Assembly (NCBI RefSeq): GCF_035666175.1
Contig: NZ_CP142016.1
Location: 1,240,001 to 1,304,000, forward strand
Direction of reading: 5' to 3'
DNA: 64,000 nt
DNA from: Riemerella anatipestifer
GTDB taxonomy: Bacteria > Bacteroidota > Bacteroidia > Flavobacteriales > Weeksellaceae
The position numbers and the translations under genes were made by a program. Position 1 is the first letter of the stretch, and every line of letters begins with the position of its first letter. Of the stretch, positions 8,640 to 18,279 are shown piece after piece. The notes beneath the pieces are model-generated. The model searched no databases, had not been told where the DNA came from, and saw only the letters and a program-made list of their open reading frames with translations.

Positions 8640-9695
8640 TTATGTTTCTAAATTACCCTCTGTGCTTTTATCACTATCATTATTTTCCTCTCTACTAAAA
8701 AGTTTTCCTGCAATATATCCCGCAGCTGCCCCTGCTCCTGCGGAAGCAATGTTTCCAGCTTTTTGTGCAGTTTGGTTAATATTTCTACCAAAGTTGCCCA
8801 TACCTCCTGCCTGAACTACCCAGCCTGCCACTGATGGAATCGTAAAGTATCCCACGATACCAATAATCATAAAAATGATATAAACGGTATTGGAAGTGTC
8901 AGGAATAAAATCGGGGTTGGATAATTGTTCAATATCATTGGCAAGGATTAGGGTTTGCATTTTGGCAAGTAATGCACTGAATAAATCTGAAATAGGCAAC
9001 CATAGATATACGCTAATATACCGAGTAAACCACTGGCTCATAGTAGATTGAAAACCGTCCCAGACGGAAAAAGCAAAGGCAATCGGTCCGAGAATAGAGA
9101 GAACGACTAAGAAAAAGGTTCGTATTGTATCAATCACCAAAGCAGCAGATTGAAAAAGAATTTCTAAGAACTCTCGGAACATATTTTTTATTTGCTGACC
9201 TATTTTATACATACTTCGTTCGGCATACATCGCTCCCGTAGTTGCTAAATCTTTGGGCGACCAACCCAATTCCTCTAACTTTTTATCAAATTCTTTATCA
9301 TCGACTAAATATGAGGTTTCAGGATTTCGGAGCATCGCTTCTTTTTCTAATAGGTCTTTTTGCTCTTGTAGCTGATGTAAATTCAAAGTTTGTCCTTCTA
9401 AAATACTATGGGTTCCCGTTACGATGGGATTAAGCACAGCATTGAGCGTTCCAAGAACAATGATTGGAAAAAACATAATCGCCAGCCCAATGGCAAAAGG
9501 GCGAAGCATTGGATAAACATCAATAGGTTCTGCTCGTGCTAAGGATTGCCAGACACGCATAGCAATATAAAATAAAGCACCTAATCCGGCAATCCCACGA
9601 GCCACAGAACTCATCTGAGATGCCAAAGGCATCATCTCATCATAGAGATTGCGAAGCATCTCGTGTAGGTTGGTAAAATCAACGGCTAATATCAT
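8640..9695 (-). CDS. traJ: Conjugative transposon protein TraJ (VirB6/TrbL-like)
   Basis: The 351-residue polytopic membrane protein has hydrophobic segments near residues 30-45, 65-90, 180-205 and 270-295, and a Gly/Ala-rich C-terminal stretch (AQKAGNIASAGAGAAAGYIA). The N-terminus begins MILAVDFTNLHEMLRNLYDE, typical of TraJ. It would form the inner-membrane channel part of the mating apparatus. Length and position between traI and traK are as in related elements. Confidence 0.9.
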   Translation of the reverse strand: MILAVDFTNLHEMLRNLYDEMMPLASQMSSVARGIAGLGALFYIAMRVWQSLARAEPIDVYPMLRPFAIGLAIMFFPIIVLGTLNAVLNPIVTGTHSILEGQTLNLHQLQEQKDLLEKEAMLRNPETSYLVDDKEFDKKLEELGWSPKDLATTGAMYAERSMYKIGQQIKNMFREFLEILFQSAALVIDTIRTFFLVVLSILGPIAFAFSVWDGFQSTMSQWFTRYISVYLWLPISDLFSALLAKMQTLILANDIEQLSNPDFIPDTSNTVYIIFMIIGIVGYFTIPSVAGWVVQAGGMGNFGRNINQTAQKAGNIASAGAGAAAGYIAGKLFSREENNDSDKSTEGNLET

Positions 9696-9731
9696 TGGTA
9701 TAGAATTATGTTGTGAATAAATGGGAAATGA

Positions 9732-10361
9732 TTACCAATACCTTGATTCGGTTCCATATAAATCCAATACGCGTTTGGTATCGTTTTTCTTTTTCGCTCT
9801 TAGGTAACTTACCGATATGTTCTTCTTCGTATAGTAGCGAATAAGACTATGGTATTCTTTCACTTCTTTATAGACTTGGTCAATAATATCCATTCGCTCT
9901 TTATCATTCATAGAAAGCGAAGTGGCATTGATGATTTTTTTTAAATCACCGAGTAAGCCTGAACTTTCTTCCAACAGTTTGGAATAACCAAAAGCAATGG
10001 CTTCTAATTCTTCGGGGCTAAAATTGGGGTCTTGGGTCATCTTCTTGAAGTTGGTTACATAGATTTCGGAAATATCCCCCACCATTAAGACGGTTTCTCT
10101 AACCTTTCGTGCGTCTTTCACAATGGCTTTTACTTGCTTTAAGGCATCGTAGTATTTTTTTCCCTGTTTGTAGATTTTCTCCACTTCTCTAAAGTTATTG
10201 AGTGTATTGGCAGCAGTGGAAGAAGTTTGTACGATTTCTTGAGCTGTGTTCACAATACTTTGAGCTAAGTTCCCAGGGTCGCTTACTACCCATTGGGCAT
10301 TTACCGATACACTGGTGCCGATTCCTAAAACGGCTAATGTGCTAATAATAAATCGTTTCAT
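9732..10361 (-). CDS. traI: Conjugative transposon protein TraI (DUF4141, VirB5-like position)
   Basis: The 209-residue secreted protein has a signal peptide cleaved near VSVNAQWVV, then a largely helical body with heptad-like repeats (residues 40-110) and a C-terminal helix pair with YHSLIRYYTKKNISVSYLR. This is the DUF4141/TraI family. It is expected in the periplasm, possibly at the pilus tip or base. It lies between traG and traJ in the standard order. Confidence 0.9.
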   Translation of the reverse strand: MKRFIISTLAVLGIGTSVSVNAQWVVSDPGNLAQSIVNTAQEIVQTSSTAANTLNNFREVEKIYKQGKKYYDALKQVKAIVKDARKVRETVLMVGDISEIYVTNFKKMTQDPNFSPEELEAIAFGYSKLLEESSGLLGDLKKIINATSLSMNDKERMDIIDQVYKEVKEYHSLIRYYTKKNISVSYLRAKKKNDTKRVLDLYGTESRYW

Positions 10362-10407
10362 TTATTTTTAAATTTAAAAGTTATTAAATGGGTAAAGTAT
10401 TAGAATC

Positions 10408-11124
10408 CTAAAGACTTTCTCTTCTCTCCTGTGCTTTTTGGCGAATGGCTAATTCCAAGTTGCCATCGAGTTTTTTAGCCAATTGCATTACTTCGTATTT
10501 CTCAGATTCTTCGGTGGTATAAGCTAAATATTCTTCGGTGCTTACCTCAGTAGCATAGACTGCCGAATGGGCACCGCCTAAGCCTATCCACACCTCTTTG
10601 TACAATCGGTTAGGAGCATTGTTTTGATTGATAGAAAGAATTTGAGATTTTTCTTTTTCGGTAAGTCCAAGCATTCTTTGAATATCCTCAAACTTGTTCA
10701 TATATTTCCTTTGGTCGAGCAATATTTTACAATCGGAGTTATTGATAATGGACTCTTTTACTATTGGAGAGTGAATAATATCGTCCACCTCTTGGGTTAC
10801 AATTACGGCTTCACCAAAGTATTTACGAACGGTTTTAAATAGATACTTAATATACTCTGCCATTCCCTCTTTGGCGATGGCTTTCCAAGCCTCTTCAATC
10901 AATATCATTTTGCGAATCCCTTGGAGTCTTCGCATCTTATTGATAAAGACTTCCATAATGATAATGGTAACGACAGGAAACAATATCGGGTGGTCTTTAA
11001 TGGCATCAATTTCAAAAACGATAAACCGCTTGTTGAGCAAATCCATTTCTTTGTCCGAATTTAAAAGATAGTCGTACTCGCCACCTTTGTAATACGGTTC
11101 TAAAACATTCAAAAAGTTCATCAA
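10408..11124 (-). pseudogene. traG: TraG conjugation ATPase, C-terminal part after a frameshift
   Basis: This frame carries the C-terminal 238 residues of TraG, including the Walker B segment MILIEEAWKAIAKEGM and the downstream VTQEVDD region. It is separated from the N-terminal part by a one-base shift in a T7 run (A7 on the coding strand) at 11177-11183. With six bases there, the two parts join as one protein of 833 residues, the normal TraG length. The MMNFLNV start at 11124 lies inside the natural gene and is probably not a true initiation site. Without a correction or slippage this half lacks the nucleotide-binding loop. Confidence 0.85.
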
Positions 11125-11125
11125 G

Positions 11126-12910
11126 TCAAAATCCTTTTCCCGAACATTCTTTTTTTCTAAGACCCAGTCGATAATCTTTTTTTACAAACTCATAAAAACC
11201 ATTGAAGCAAGGTTGATGCTCTGGGTCATCTTTGATGTATTGGATATAGAGATTAACCGCATTAGATAGTGCTACTTCTTCTGAACGCCTTGCGGGTTCG
11301 TCTTCGCGTTTCCAAAGGGTCATAATGAGGGTTTTGATACTTTCCCTTTTTTCTATATCGAATACATTATCGTCCGTATAAAAAGGATTAAAAGCAATCG
11401 GGTTGTCTTCGGTATATGTAAAATACACGCCGTCTGTACCTTTGGTTTTAGCGTTAATCAGTTCACAAATACCTTGATAAGAATTTCCTGTATCTACCAT
11501 CAATACGTGTGTGCCTTGCTCGTAATACTGGCGTACCATATGATTGGTAAAAAATGACTTCCCACTTCCTGACGGACCGAGAACGAATTTGTTTCGGTTG
11601 GTGATAATGCCCTTTTTCATCGGTAAATCCGAGATGTCCAGATGAATAGGTTTGCCTGTCAGTCTATCCGACATTTTTATTCCGAAAGGACTGGGCGAAC
11701 TATGATAATTGGTTTCTTGCGTGAAGAAACATAAGGCAGGTTCTATAAAAGTGTAAAAACTTTCTTCACTCGGAAAATCCGCAGCATTTCCAGGAATACC
11801 CGCCCAATACAAAGTGGCAACATCAACTGTATTATGATGGGGTTTACATTCCATAGAAGCTAAAGCACTTCCGCAGTCATTTTTTATATTACGGAGTTCT
11901 TGCGGATTATCTGACCACGCCATAACATTAAAATGAGCCCGAATAGAAGCCTGCTTAAAAGAATGGGCTTGATTGAGATAACGGTCAATCCATTGTTTGT
12001 TAATTTGGTTTGCACGGCTGTACCGAGCGAGTGAGTGCATATTACGAGCAGACTTTTCAAATTGTTTCAAATTCTTTTCAGAGTTATCAATAAAAAGGTA
12101 TTGATTATAAATATGGTTGCAACTCAATAATAAACCCACTGGACTTGCAAAGGATAGTCGGCAGTCGCTTCTATCAGTCGATAAGCCTTCGTAGCGACTA
12201 TCGGGGGATACTTTGGCAGGTAAATCTTCTGTATTAGACAAGGTGTGTAAACATAGGCGTTGGTTGCCAATACGCATTTCTTCTGGCGATAGACAAATGT
12301 CTTGTAAACTTTGATGGGTGTCTGGAGTCAAACTAAAATAGCGTTCCCATAAGCCTTTGGAATTTTTATCGCCGATATAGTCTTTTTCGGTCAATCGAGT
12401 GAGTTTTAGAAATCCACTATCATTCAAGATGCGTTCAAATTGTGCAACGGCTTCTAAAAAGCGAGTGAAATGTTCCTTTTGAGTTACTTGTTTTGGAAGA
12501 AAATGCCCTTTGCAAAGAGAGGAAAAGTTACTTTGGGTTTGCATTCTCTTTTCAGTAGTTTGTGTTATGAACAGATAGCAACGATGATTTAGAAAAGGGC
12601 GTTCATTAAAATGTCTTTCGTATGAACGCGTTAAAAAACTTAGATTTTCTTTTTGAATATTAGGTTCGTAGTTTTCCTTAGTGAACCAATCTTGTTTATG
12701 TACAATACAAAAGTCGGGTAAGACTTTGACGGCTTTGTGCCACATCGAATGTAGATGATCGTAATCATTAGAAGATAAAGTAAATAATTCGGGGAGAGCA
12801 ATCTCAAAACCGATACTAACATCGGCTTCTTTGGATAGCACACAAGCATCTTCAATGGCTAACAAAGGAAATTTATGCTCCAATGTTGCCGTTTTGGATA
12901 TATTTCTCAT
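11126..12910 (-). pseudogene. traG: TraG conjugation ATPase (VirB4-like), N-terminal part ending in a frameshift
   Basis: The 594-residue product contains the DUF3875 N-terminal domain, the VirB4-like middle region and Walker A LGPSGSGKS near residue 443. Its last residues (DYRLGLRKKECSGKGF) are out-of-frame; the other frame at the same place reads IIDWVLEKKNVREKDF and runs straight into the downstream part. The cause is one extra base in a T7 homopolymer at 11177-11183. TraG powers assembly of the mating channel, so this lesion would disable transfer unless the run is mis-sequenced or corrected by slippage. The start overlaps the traF stop by 4 bases. Confidence 0.85.
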
Positions 12911-13254
12911 ATACTTTTGGATTTATGTTGTGAATTGTGTAGAAATTGCTGAATCGTTTTACGGTGGATAAGGTATTTCGGATGTCTTCTATTAGCAGCG
13001 ATTTTCATCAAGCCGTGTTCGCCATATTTTCGGTTCAGCGAAAAAGTCTGCCAGATGACTAACCCCGCCAATAGGACACCGAGACCAATGGTGATGTAAG
13101 GACTTACGCCCACGATATAGAGTATCATCGTAAGTAGCAGGACACCCAATAAACCACCTGCGAAAATAAACAGGTATTGAGCTTTGAGTCCTTTGAACTC
13201 TACCGTTCTGCCGATGCCTTTATTGATGGCAAAACTCTTTTTCTTTCTTTCCAT
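12907..13254 (-). CDS. traF: Conjugative transposon protein TraF (DUF4133, VirB3-like)
   Basis: I take the ATG at 13252-13254 (MERKKKSFAINKGIGRTVEF), which gives 115 residues, the size of the family; a longer frame runs back into traE. The GRTVEFKGLKAQYL segment is the DUF4133 signature and two adjacent membrane helices follow at about residues 27-70. This is the VirB3-like partner of TraG. The stop overlaps the traG start. Confidence 0.85.
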   Translation of the reverse strand: MERKKKSFAINKGIGRTVEFKGLKAQYLFIFAGGLLGVLLLTMILYIVGVSPYITIGLGVLLAGLVIWQTFSLNRKYGEHGLMKIAANRRHPKYLIHRKTIQQFLHNSQHKSKSI

Positions 13255-13265
13255 AGGACTATCGT

Positions 13266-13574
13266 TTATAAAAAGAAAGACCTTAGAATGGTAGCCGCTA
13301 CAATCAAGAAGATACAAGCCCCAAACCACGAAGCGGCGGTTTTACTTGTATCAGGATCTCCATTGGAAAATTTATTGTACACTTTTACGCCGCCTATCAA
13401 TCCTACGACTGCACCAATGGCGTAAATGAGTTTAGTAGCGGGGTCAAAGTAAGAGGTAATCATTTGTGTGGCTTCGTTGATACCACCCACGCCGTTACCT
13501 TGGGCAAATAGGACAGTTGATGCGAGGGTACAGCTCCCTAATAAGACTGTTTTAAATACATTTTGTTTTGCCAT
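13266..13574 (-). CDS. traE: Conjugative transposon protein TraE (DUF4134, VirB2-like)
   Basis: The 102-residue protein has a signal peptide (TVLFAQGNG), followed by two hydrophobic helices separated by a short polar loop (VKVYNKFSNGDPDTSKTAASW). This is the pilin-like VirB2/TrbC fold of DUF4134. It is the first gene of the traE-Q operon; in related elements traD lies next to it, but here the CBASS island separates them. Confidence 0.9.
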   Translation of the reverse strand: MAKQNVFKTVLLGSCTLASTVLFAQGNGVGGINEATQMITSYFDPATKLIYAIGAVVGLIGGVKVYNKFSNGDPDTSKTAASWFGACIFLIVAATILRSFFL

Positions 13575-13599
13575 TTTTTATTGTTTTATGAATTTTTGG

Positions 13600-13607
13600 C
13601 AAATGTA
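13600..13607 (-). promoter_or_regulatory. Putative -7 box of the traE-to-traQ operon
   Basis: On the minus strand this reads TACATTTG, matching TAnnTTTG, 26 bases before the traE start. It would give the tra operon its own promoter, needed because opposite-strand CBASS genes separate it from traD. No clear -33 element is seen. Confidence 0.45.
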
Positions 13608-13805
13608 TAAGCCCTCTCTCAACGGGTTATATTCTTGGCTTGTTTTGGAATTTGGTGGCGGGGAATGGCAGTATTTAATGAATTTTTGTCACTATGAAAG
13701 GAAAAATATGATTAATTAATGTAAAGCTGGATGTCAATGTGGCGTAAATTAATACTAGGCACTATCATTGAGTACTTTAAATCAATATAATATTAACTAA
13801 ATAAA

Positions 13806-14750
13806 ATGATGAATAAAGAAGAATATCTGCAAAAAGTACTAAAAACACATAAAATGTCTCATGTAAATGAGCTATTGAAAAAATACATGAAAAAAAGACA
13901 GGAGATAAAGGAATGTCTTGAGCAAGAATATGGTAAAAGTATATATAACCCTATGAACTCAGGTTCTTATGCCAAACATACAGCTATAAATATTAAGTTT
14001 GATTTGGATATAGTTATTCCGTTCAAAAGAAATTCGTTTGCGACATTAGAGGAAATGTTTGAAAATATATATAATTTCCTTAGTGAAACATACTCTGATG
14101 TAGCTACTGTTAGAAAACAAAAGGTTTCTATAGGGATTATATTTGATGAAGACAAAGATGGTGATGTTATAAATATAGATGTTGTTCCGGGTAGAGAGTT
14201 TAATGATAATCAATATATTGAAGACAAAAAACTCAATTTATATGTAAATTCAGAATATGGACAGATACAAAAGAGTAAATATATTCAAACCAATATTCAA
14301 GCTCAAATTGACCATATAAAGGGAAAAAATAATGAAAGGAGTATCATACGCTTATTAAAAATTTGGAAAAATAGTAATAATGAGCCGTACAAATCGTTTT
14401 TCCTAGAGTTAATAACAATCAGAGCTTTTAACAAAAAAAATATTACGGGGAATTTATGGGAAAAATTGAGGTCTGTGATAGAATACATCAGAGATAATGT
14501 GGCTAATGATGGCTTTACCCTAAAAGACCCAGGGAATAGTAGTAATAATGTTGCTGATACCTTAAAATCTTGGGAAAAAGAAGCTTTAAAAAACAAAATG
14601 GAGTTAATGATATCTAATATTGAAAATAACACGGAAGCTATAAAGGTATATTTTCCTATAAATGAAAATTTTGAGGAAGAAGATAAGTATGGTTTAAAAG
14701 ACTTTAAAATAGCGCCCTCAATACCCAGTAAAAGTCAACAGTTCGGATAA
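13806..14750 (+). CDS. CBASS CD-NTase (cyclic-oligonucleotide synthase)
   Basis: The 314-residue protein carries the nucleotidyltransferase signature: GSY at residues 53-55, DLD with D66 and D68, and a third acid D125 in INIDVVPG. The C-terminal helical half resembles the OAS/cGAS-like nucleotidyltransferase C-terminal domain. It would make a cyclic nucleotide second messenger on phage infection. The last residues are SKSQQFG; in type II CBASS the synthase C-terminus is the site of conjugation by the E1-E2 protein, and a terminal Gly suits that. The E1-E2 gene starts 3 bases later. The nucleotide product cannot be told from sequence alone. Confidence 0.9.
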   Translation: MMNKEEYLQKVLKTHKMSHVNELLKKYMKKRQEIKECLEQEYGKSIYNPMNSGSYAKHTAINIKFDLDIVIPFKRNSFATLEEMFENIYNFLSETYSDVATVRKQKVSIGIIFDEDKDGDVINIDVVPGREFNDNQYIEDKKLNLYVNSEYGQIQKSKYIQTNIQAQIDHIKGKNNERSIIRLLKIWKNSNNEPYKSFFLELITIRAFNKKNITGNLWEKLRSVIEYIRDNVANDGFTLKDPGNSSNNVADTLKSWEKEALKNKMELMISNIENNTEAIKVYFPINENFEEEDKYGLKDFKIAPSIPSKSQQFG

Positions 14751-14753
14751 ATA

Positions 14754-16367
14754 ATGGGTTTTCATAATATAGAGGATATAAATCGTGTTATTACTAAAAT
14801 TCATTTTGTGAAAATAATAGATGAGTTTAGTAAAGATGGGGATATTATAAGAGGAAAAGTTTTACTACAACATATAGAAGGTTTAAATAACAATTTAGAG
14901 TTTGAAGTCGTAATATATCCTCAATATCCCTTTAAACATAATGAGTCAGAAACAATAAAATTTGTTAATAAAGATTTGGTTCATTATAATCATGTAATGA
15001 AAAATGGCGAAATATGTATTCATACATTACATAGCTCTAAATTAAAACAAAAATTGATTGCTGACTTTGAATCGTTACGGGCATGGGTGGAGAAATATTA
15101 TATAAACAAAGAAAATGATAGTCATTATGAACATATTGTAATAGAGGAACAACCTTTTGAAGGAGTCTATTATTCATATCAGTTTACTGATGTAGAATAT
15201 TTTTTCACTAAAGGAGAATTCGGGGTGATTAACTTAATCCCTTTTAGCACAGGAATTTATAAAGGGAAAGGCATTTTAAATTCTTTAGTAAAATCTTTTC
15301 TACCCTATACAAAAGGAATAAGTATAGATAGTAAGTGGAATAATTTCTATATGAATTTAGAAGCCAAACATTATGGGCTTTTTTTATTCTTAGGAGATGT
15401 CCCCGCTCTATATAACCGATTTGCTTTTTCTAATTGGTTAGAGTTTAAAAATTGTATTCCGAAGGAGTTTCTTGATCTTCTAAATAAGCACAGATTAAAA
15501 AGTAAGAAGAATAAATCAACTCTTTTACCTATATTCTTTGGATATAATATCCCTAACGGTAAAATTCACTGGATTTCAGCAATAGTTAAACTTAATGATA
15601 TGCCTATAAAAGCTGTTCCTGTAAAAAATGATAAAGGTATAAAGATTAAGGGAAAATGGGAAGGTCAACTACTTAATAAAAAAATAACTTGGGCAATAAC
15701 AATTATAGGGGTTGGAGCGATAGGTAGCATTGTAGCTAAGACACTTGTAAAGTGTGGTGCTAAAAATATAGATTTGGTAGACTATGATTTGAAAGAACCT
15801 GAAAATATATGTAGATCAGAATATGAATTTATAAATGGGTTCTGTGATAAAACAGATGAATTAGTTAAAATCCTAAATGAAACCTCACCTTTTGTGAAAG
15901 TTAAATATGCCAATGAGGAATATTTCTCATATATCAAAGCGTTATATAAACTAAGAAAAGTAAAAAGCAATTATGAAAACTTCCTAAATAATTATGATAT
16001 TGTATTTAACTGTTCTGCTGATAGTGATTTAATGTATGTTCTGGATGATTTAGAACTTAATACTGATTTAATAAACCTCTCTATAACAAACCATGCGAAA
16101 GATTTAGTATGTGCATTTTATCCTAATATTTATAGATTTGTTCAAACTCAATTTATATCTATTTTGGATAATGATGTAGATGATTTATATAATCCAACAG
16201 GTTGTTGGAGTCCTACCTTTAAGGCTTCTTATAATGACATTAATTTACTTGTTCAATATGCTTTGAAACAAATAAATTTTATTTATCAAGAGAACAAACC
16301 TAAGAATAATTTCACCCTTTCAACGACATTTGAAAATAATTTAGAAATAAAACTAACACGGTATTGA
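14754..16367 (+). CDS. cap2: CBASS Cap2, fused E2-E1 ubiquitin-transfer-like protein
   Basis: The 537-residue protein has an E2-like N-terminal domain with the catalytic-site pattern HYNHVMKNGEICIHTLH (C88), a linker domain, and a C-terminal ThiF/E1 adenylation domain with ITIIGVGAIGS (GxGxxG at 319-324), an acidic strand end DYDLKEPEN, and a likely E1 cysteine C484 in PTGCWSPTF. In type II CBASS, Cap2 links the synthase C-terminus to target molecules and so primes it. It is translationally close to both neighbours; its TGA at 16365-16367 overlaps the next gene's TTG start. Confidence 0.9.
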   Translation: MGFHNIEDINRVITKIHFVKIIDEFSKDGDIIRGKVLLQHIEGLNNNLEFEVVIYPQYPFKHNESETIKFVNKDLVHYNHVMKNGEICIHTLHSSKLKQKLIADFESLRAWVEKYYINKENDSHYEHIVIEEQPFEGVYYSYQFTDVEYFFTKGEFGVINLIPFSTGIYKGKGILNSLVKSFLPYTKGISIDSKWNNFYMNLEAKHYGLFLFLGDVPALYNRFAFSNWLEFKNCIPKEFLDLLNKHRLKSKKNKSTLLPIFFGYNIPNGKIHWISAIVKLNDMPIKAVPVKNDKGIKIKGKWEGQLLNKKITWAITIIGVGAIGSIVAKTLVKCGAKNIDLVDYDLKEPENICRSEYEFINGFCDKTDELVKILNETSPFVKVKYANEEYFSYIKALYKLRKVKSNYENFLNNYDIVFNCSADSDLMYVLDDLELNTDLINLSITNHAKDLVCAFYPNIYRFVQTQFISILDNDVDDLYNPTGCWSPTFKASYNDINLLVQYALKQINFIYQENKPKNNFTLSTTFENNLEIKLTRY

Positions 16368-16831
16368 TACTTATCAATAAACATAAGAATTTATATATAG
16401 AATTTTCAGAAGAATTATTATTGAAAATTCAGAATCATGTTGTAAAACATTATCCAAAAGAATTTGGTGGGCTTTTGATTGGTAAATACTCAGATGATTT
16501 AAAATCACTTATCTTAACCGATATACTCATCCCTGAAGAATATACAAATCATCGAACGCTATTTACAAGAGGTACAAAAGGAATTCAGCAGAAGTTGATT
16601 AAGATGTTTAAACTTACAGAAAAGCTATATTATGTGGGAGAATGGCATTCTCATCCAAATGTATCTTCTCAATATAGTAGAACTGATTTAAATGCAATGA
16701 AGGAAATAGCAAAAAGTGAGTCTATCCGCATAAACAATCCTGTGTTGCTCATAGTAAGTATAGATAATGAAAAAATCTTAGATTATACTTTTTACTTATA
16801 TGATAATGAAAAACTTATAGAATATGAATAA
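16364..16831 (+). CDS. cap3: CBASS Cap3, JAMM/Mov34 isopeptidase
   Basis: The 155-residue protein has the JAB/JAMM metalloprotease signature: E33 in EFGGLLIG, then EWHSHPNVSSQYSRTD with H95, H97 and D108 as zinc ligands. Cap3 removes the conjugate that Cap2 adds to the CD-NTase. The frame begins with a TTG overlapping the cap2 stop codon (TTGA), which fits coupled translation; no ATG lies nearby in frame. Its end overlaps the next gene by 8 bases. Confidence 0.9.
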   Translation: MILINKHKNLYIEFSEELLLKIQNHVVKHYPKEFGGLLIGKYSDDLKSLILTDILIPEEYTNHRTLFTRGTKGIQQKLIKMFKLTEKLYYVGEWHSHPNVSSQYSRTDLNAMKEIAKSESIRINNPVLLIVSIDNEKILDYTFYLYDNEKLIEYE

Positions 16832-17645
16832 AATTAATTTAAAAGAATTGTTCGAGAATATGCAGCACCAAATGTCTACACAACTCAATACCAATAGAAA
16901 TAATATAACTCATCCAGGCTCTAAAGGGGACTCTTTAGAAAATGCTTGGATTGAATGGTTAAGAAAATATTTGCCTAGCAGATATAGTGTGGATAAAGCT
17001 ATTATTATAGATTATGAAGGTAATACAAGTCAACAGATTGACATTGTAATCTATGATAATTGGTTCACACCATTTATATTTACTCAAAATGGATTCCATT
17101 ATATCCCAGCAGAAGGTGTATATGCGGTATTTGAGGTTAAACCCGATTTAGAAGGAAATGTAGGGCAGAAAACTTATATTGAATATGCTGGTGAAAAAAT
17201 AGAAAGTGTGAGAAAATTAAAACGAACTTCGGTGGACATGATAAACTCAGGTAAGACTATGGACGCAAGACCCCTTACAAAAATTGTAGGGGGCATACTA
17301 GCGAGTGAATGTTCTATAAAAAGATTTTCTACAATTGAAAAGCATATGAAGAAAAATATAGGACTAAAGAGTATTGATTTTGGTTGTGCTGTAAACTATG
17401 GTAGTTTTTATATTGATTATGAAGGAACAGAGAACACAGAAATAGAAAACTTTGAAAAAAGAATAAATGAATACTATTTAAAAAGAGAATTTAGAGAAAT
17501 GGAGTTTAGCAGAAAAGAGAATTCTCTAGTATTTTTTTTCATGCAACTAACTAGATATTTACAACAAGCAATTGGAACTGTCCCCGCAATTGATATGAAT
17601 AAGTATCTAAGTAATATTAATGAAAAAATAGATGAGGAAATTTAA
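16824..17645 (+). CDS. PD-(D/E)XK-like nuclease (DUF6602-like), candidate CBASS effector
   Basis: The 273-residue protein shows the order of a restriction-endonuclease fold: E39 in a helix (GDSLENAWIEWL), D73 in QQIDIVIYD, and E104-V-K106 in YAVFEVKPD. That is the D-x(30)-ExK pattern of DNA-cutting nucleases, and it resembles DUF6602 proteins. No SAVED or other known cyclic-nucleotide-binding domain is recognised; residues 150-270 may hold a sensor. It overlaps cap3 by 8 bases, so it belongs to the CBASS operon and is the best candidate for the killing enzyme. The effector role is an inference. Confidence 0.65.
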   Translation: MNKINLKELFENMQHQMSTQLNTNRNNITHPGSKGDSLENAWIEWLRKYLPSRYSVDKAIIIDYEGNTSQQIDIVIYDNWFTPFIFTQNGFHYIPAEGVYAVFEVKPDLEGNVGQKTYIEYAGEKIESVRKLKRTSVDMINSGKTMDARPLTKIVGGILASECSIKRFSTIEKHMKKNIGLKSIDFGCAVNYGSFYIDYEGTENTEIENFEKRINEYYLKREFREMEFSRKENSLVFFFMQLTRYLQQAIGTVPAIDMNKYLSNINEKIDEEI

Positions 17646-17673
17646 AAAGAAAAATATATAAAATTCAAAAAAC

Positions 17674-18270
17674 ATGATAGATAAAGATATCATTAATGTA
17701 ATTTCAGCTATTATTATACCACTATTAGTAGCTATTATAAGTAGCCCTATAATTTCTAATTTCTTTGCAAGAAAAAGTAAAATTCAAATTAAAGATGTAG
17801 ATGTAATGAGTAAATATGCGTCTAAAGATTTTAGAGAAAAAATCATCGCTCAAATTGCTGAAGAATCTACATTTGAACACCTTACAGGTATATCTACTAA
17901 TCAACAATCAATTAGTAGCTATTACGAATTAAAAAATAAATTAGGAAACAATTTTACATGGAAACAAATTAAAAATGCTAAACCCTATTTAAGATTTGAT
18001 AATGATAATAATATTTTTGTTAATCTACCTAAGGCATTAATTCTATTAAAAAATATATCCCTTGGTATAGCTTTTATAATTCTATTTGCTTCTATTATAA
18101 TGCTTTTATATGTCTCAAATTTAGAAATAAAATTAAGTGATAAGTTAATTATTTCATTTATTGTCTATTACATCTATTTTATGCTTTGTATATACTTTAT
18201 TCTTCATTCATTAGTTCCCGTAATTGACGCACATATGATAAAAAAAAGAATGAATAATTTAGACAAATAG
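17674..18270 (+). CDS. Three-helix membrane protein at the end of the CBASS operon
   Basis: The 198-residue protein has one N-terminal membrane helix (about residues 8-31), a soluble central domain of about 90 residues, and two C-terminal membrane helices (about 122-146 and 154-180). It follows the nuclease gene by 28 bases on the same strand. Membrane proteins with two to four helices are frequent CBASS effectors, so it could be a second, pore-forming effector, or a membrane anchor for the nuclease. I recognise no named family. It ends 9 bases before the convergent traD stop. Confidence 0.6.
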   Translation: MIDKDIINVISAIIIPLLVAIISSPIISNFFARKSKIQIKDVDVMSKYASKDFREKIIAQIAEESTFEHLTGISTNQQSISSYYELKNKLGNNFTWKQIKNAKPYLRFDNDNNIFVNLPKALILLKNISLGIAFIILFASIIMLLYVSNLEIKLSDKLIISFIVYYIYFMLCIYFILHSLVPVIDAHMIKKRMNNLDK

Positions 18271-18279
18271 ATATGATAC

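Noticed and set aside
10408..12910. Programmed frameshifting as the explanation for split traG
   Set aside because: No known conserved signal beyond the A7 run is visible, and the family is normally a single frame, so mutation or sequencing error is more likely.
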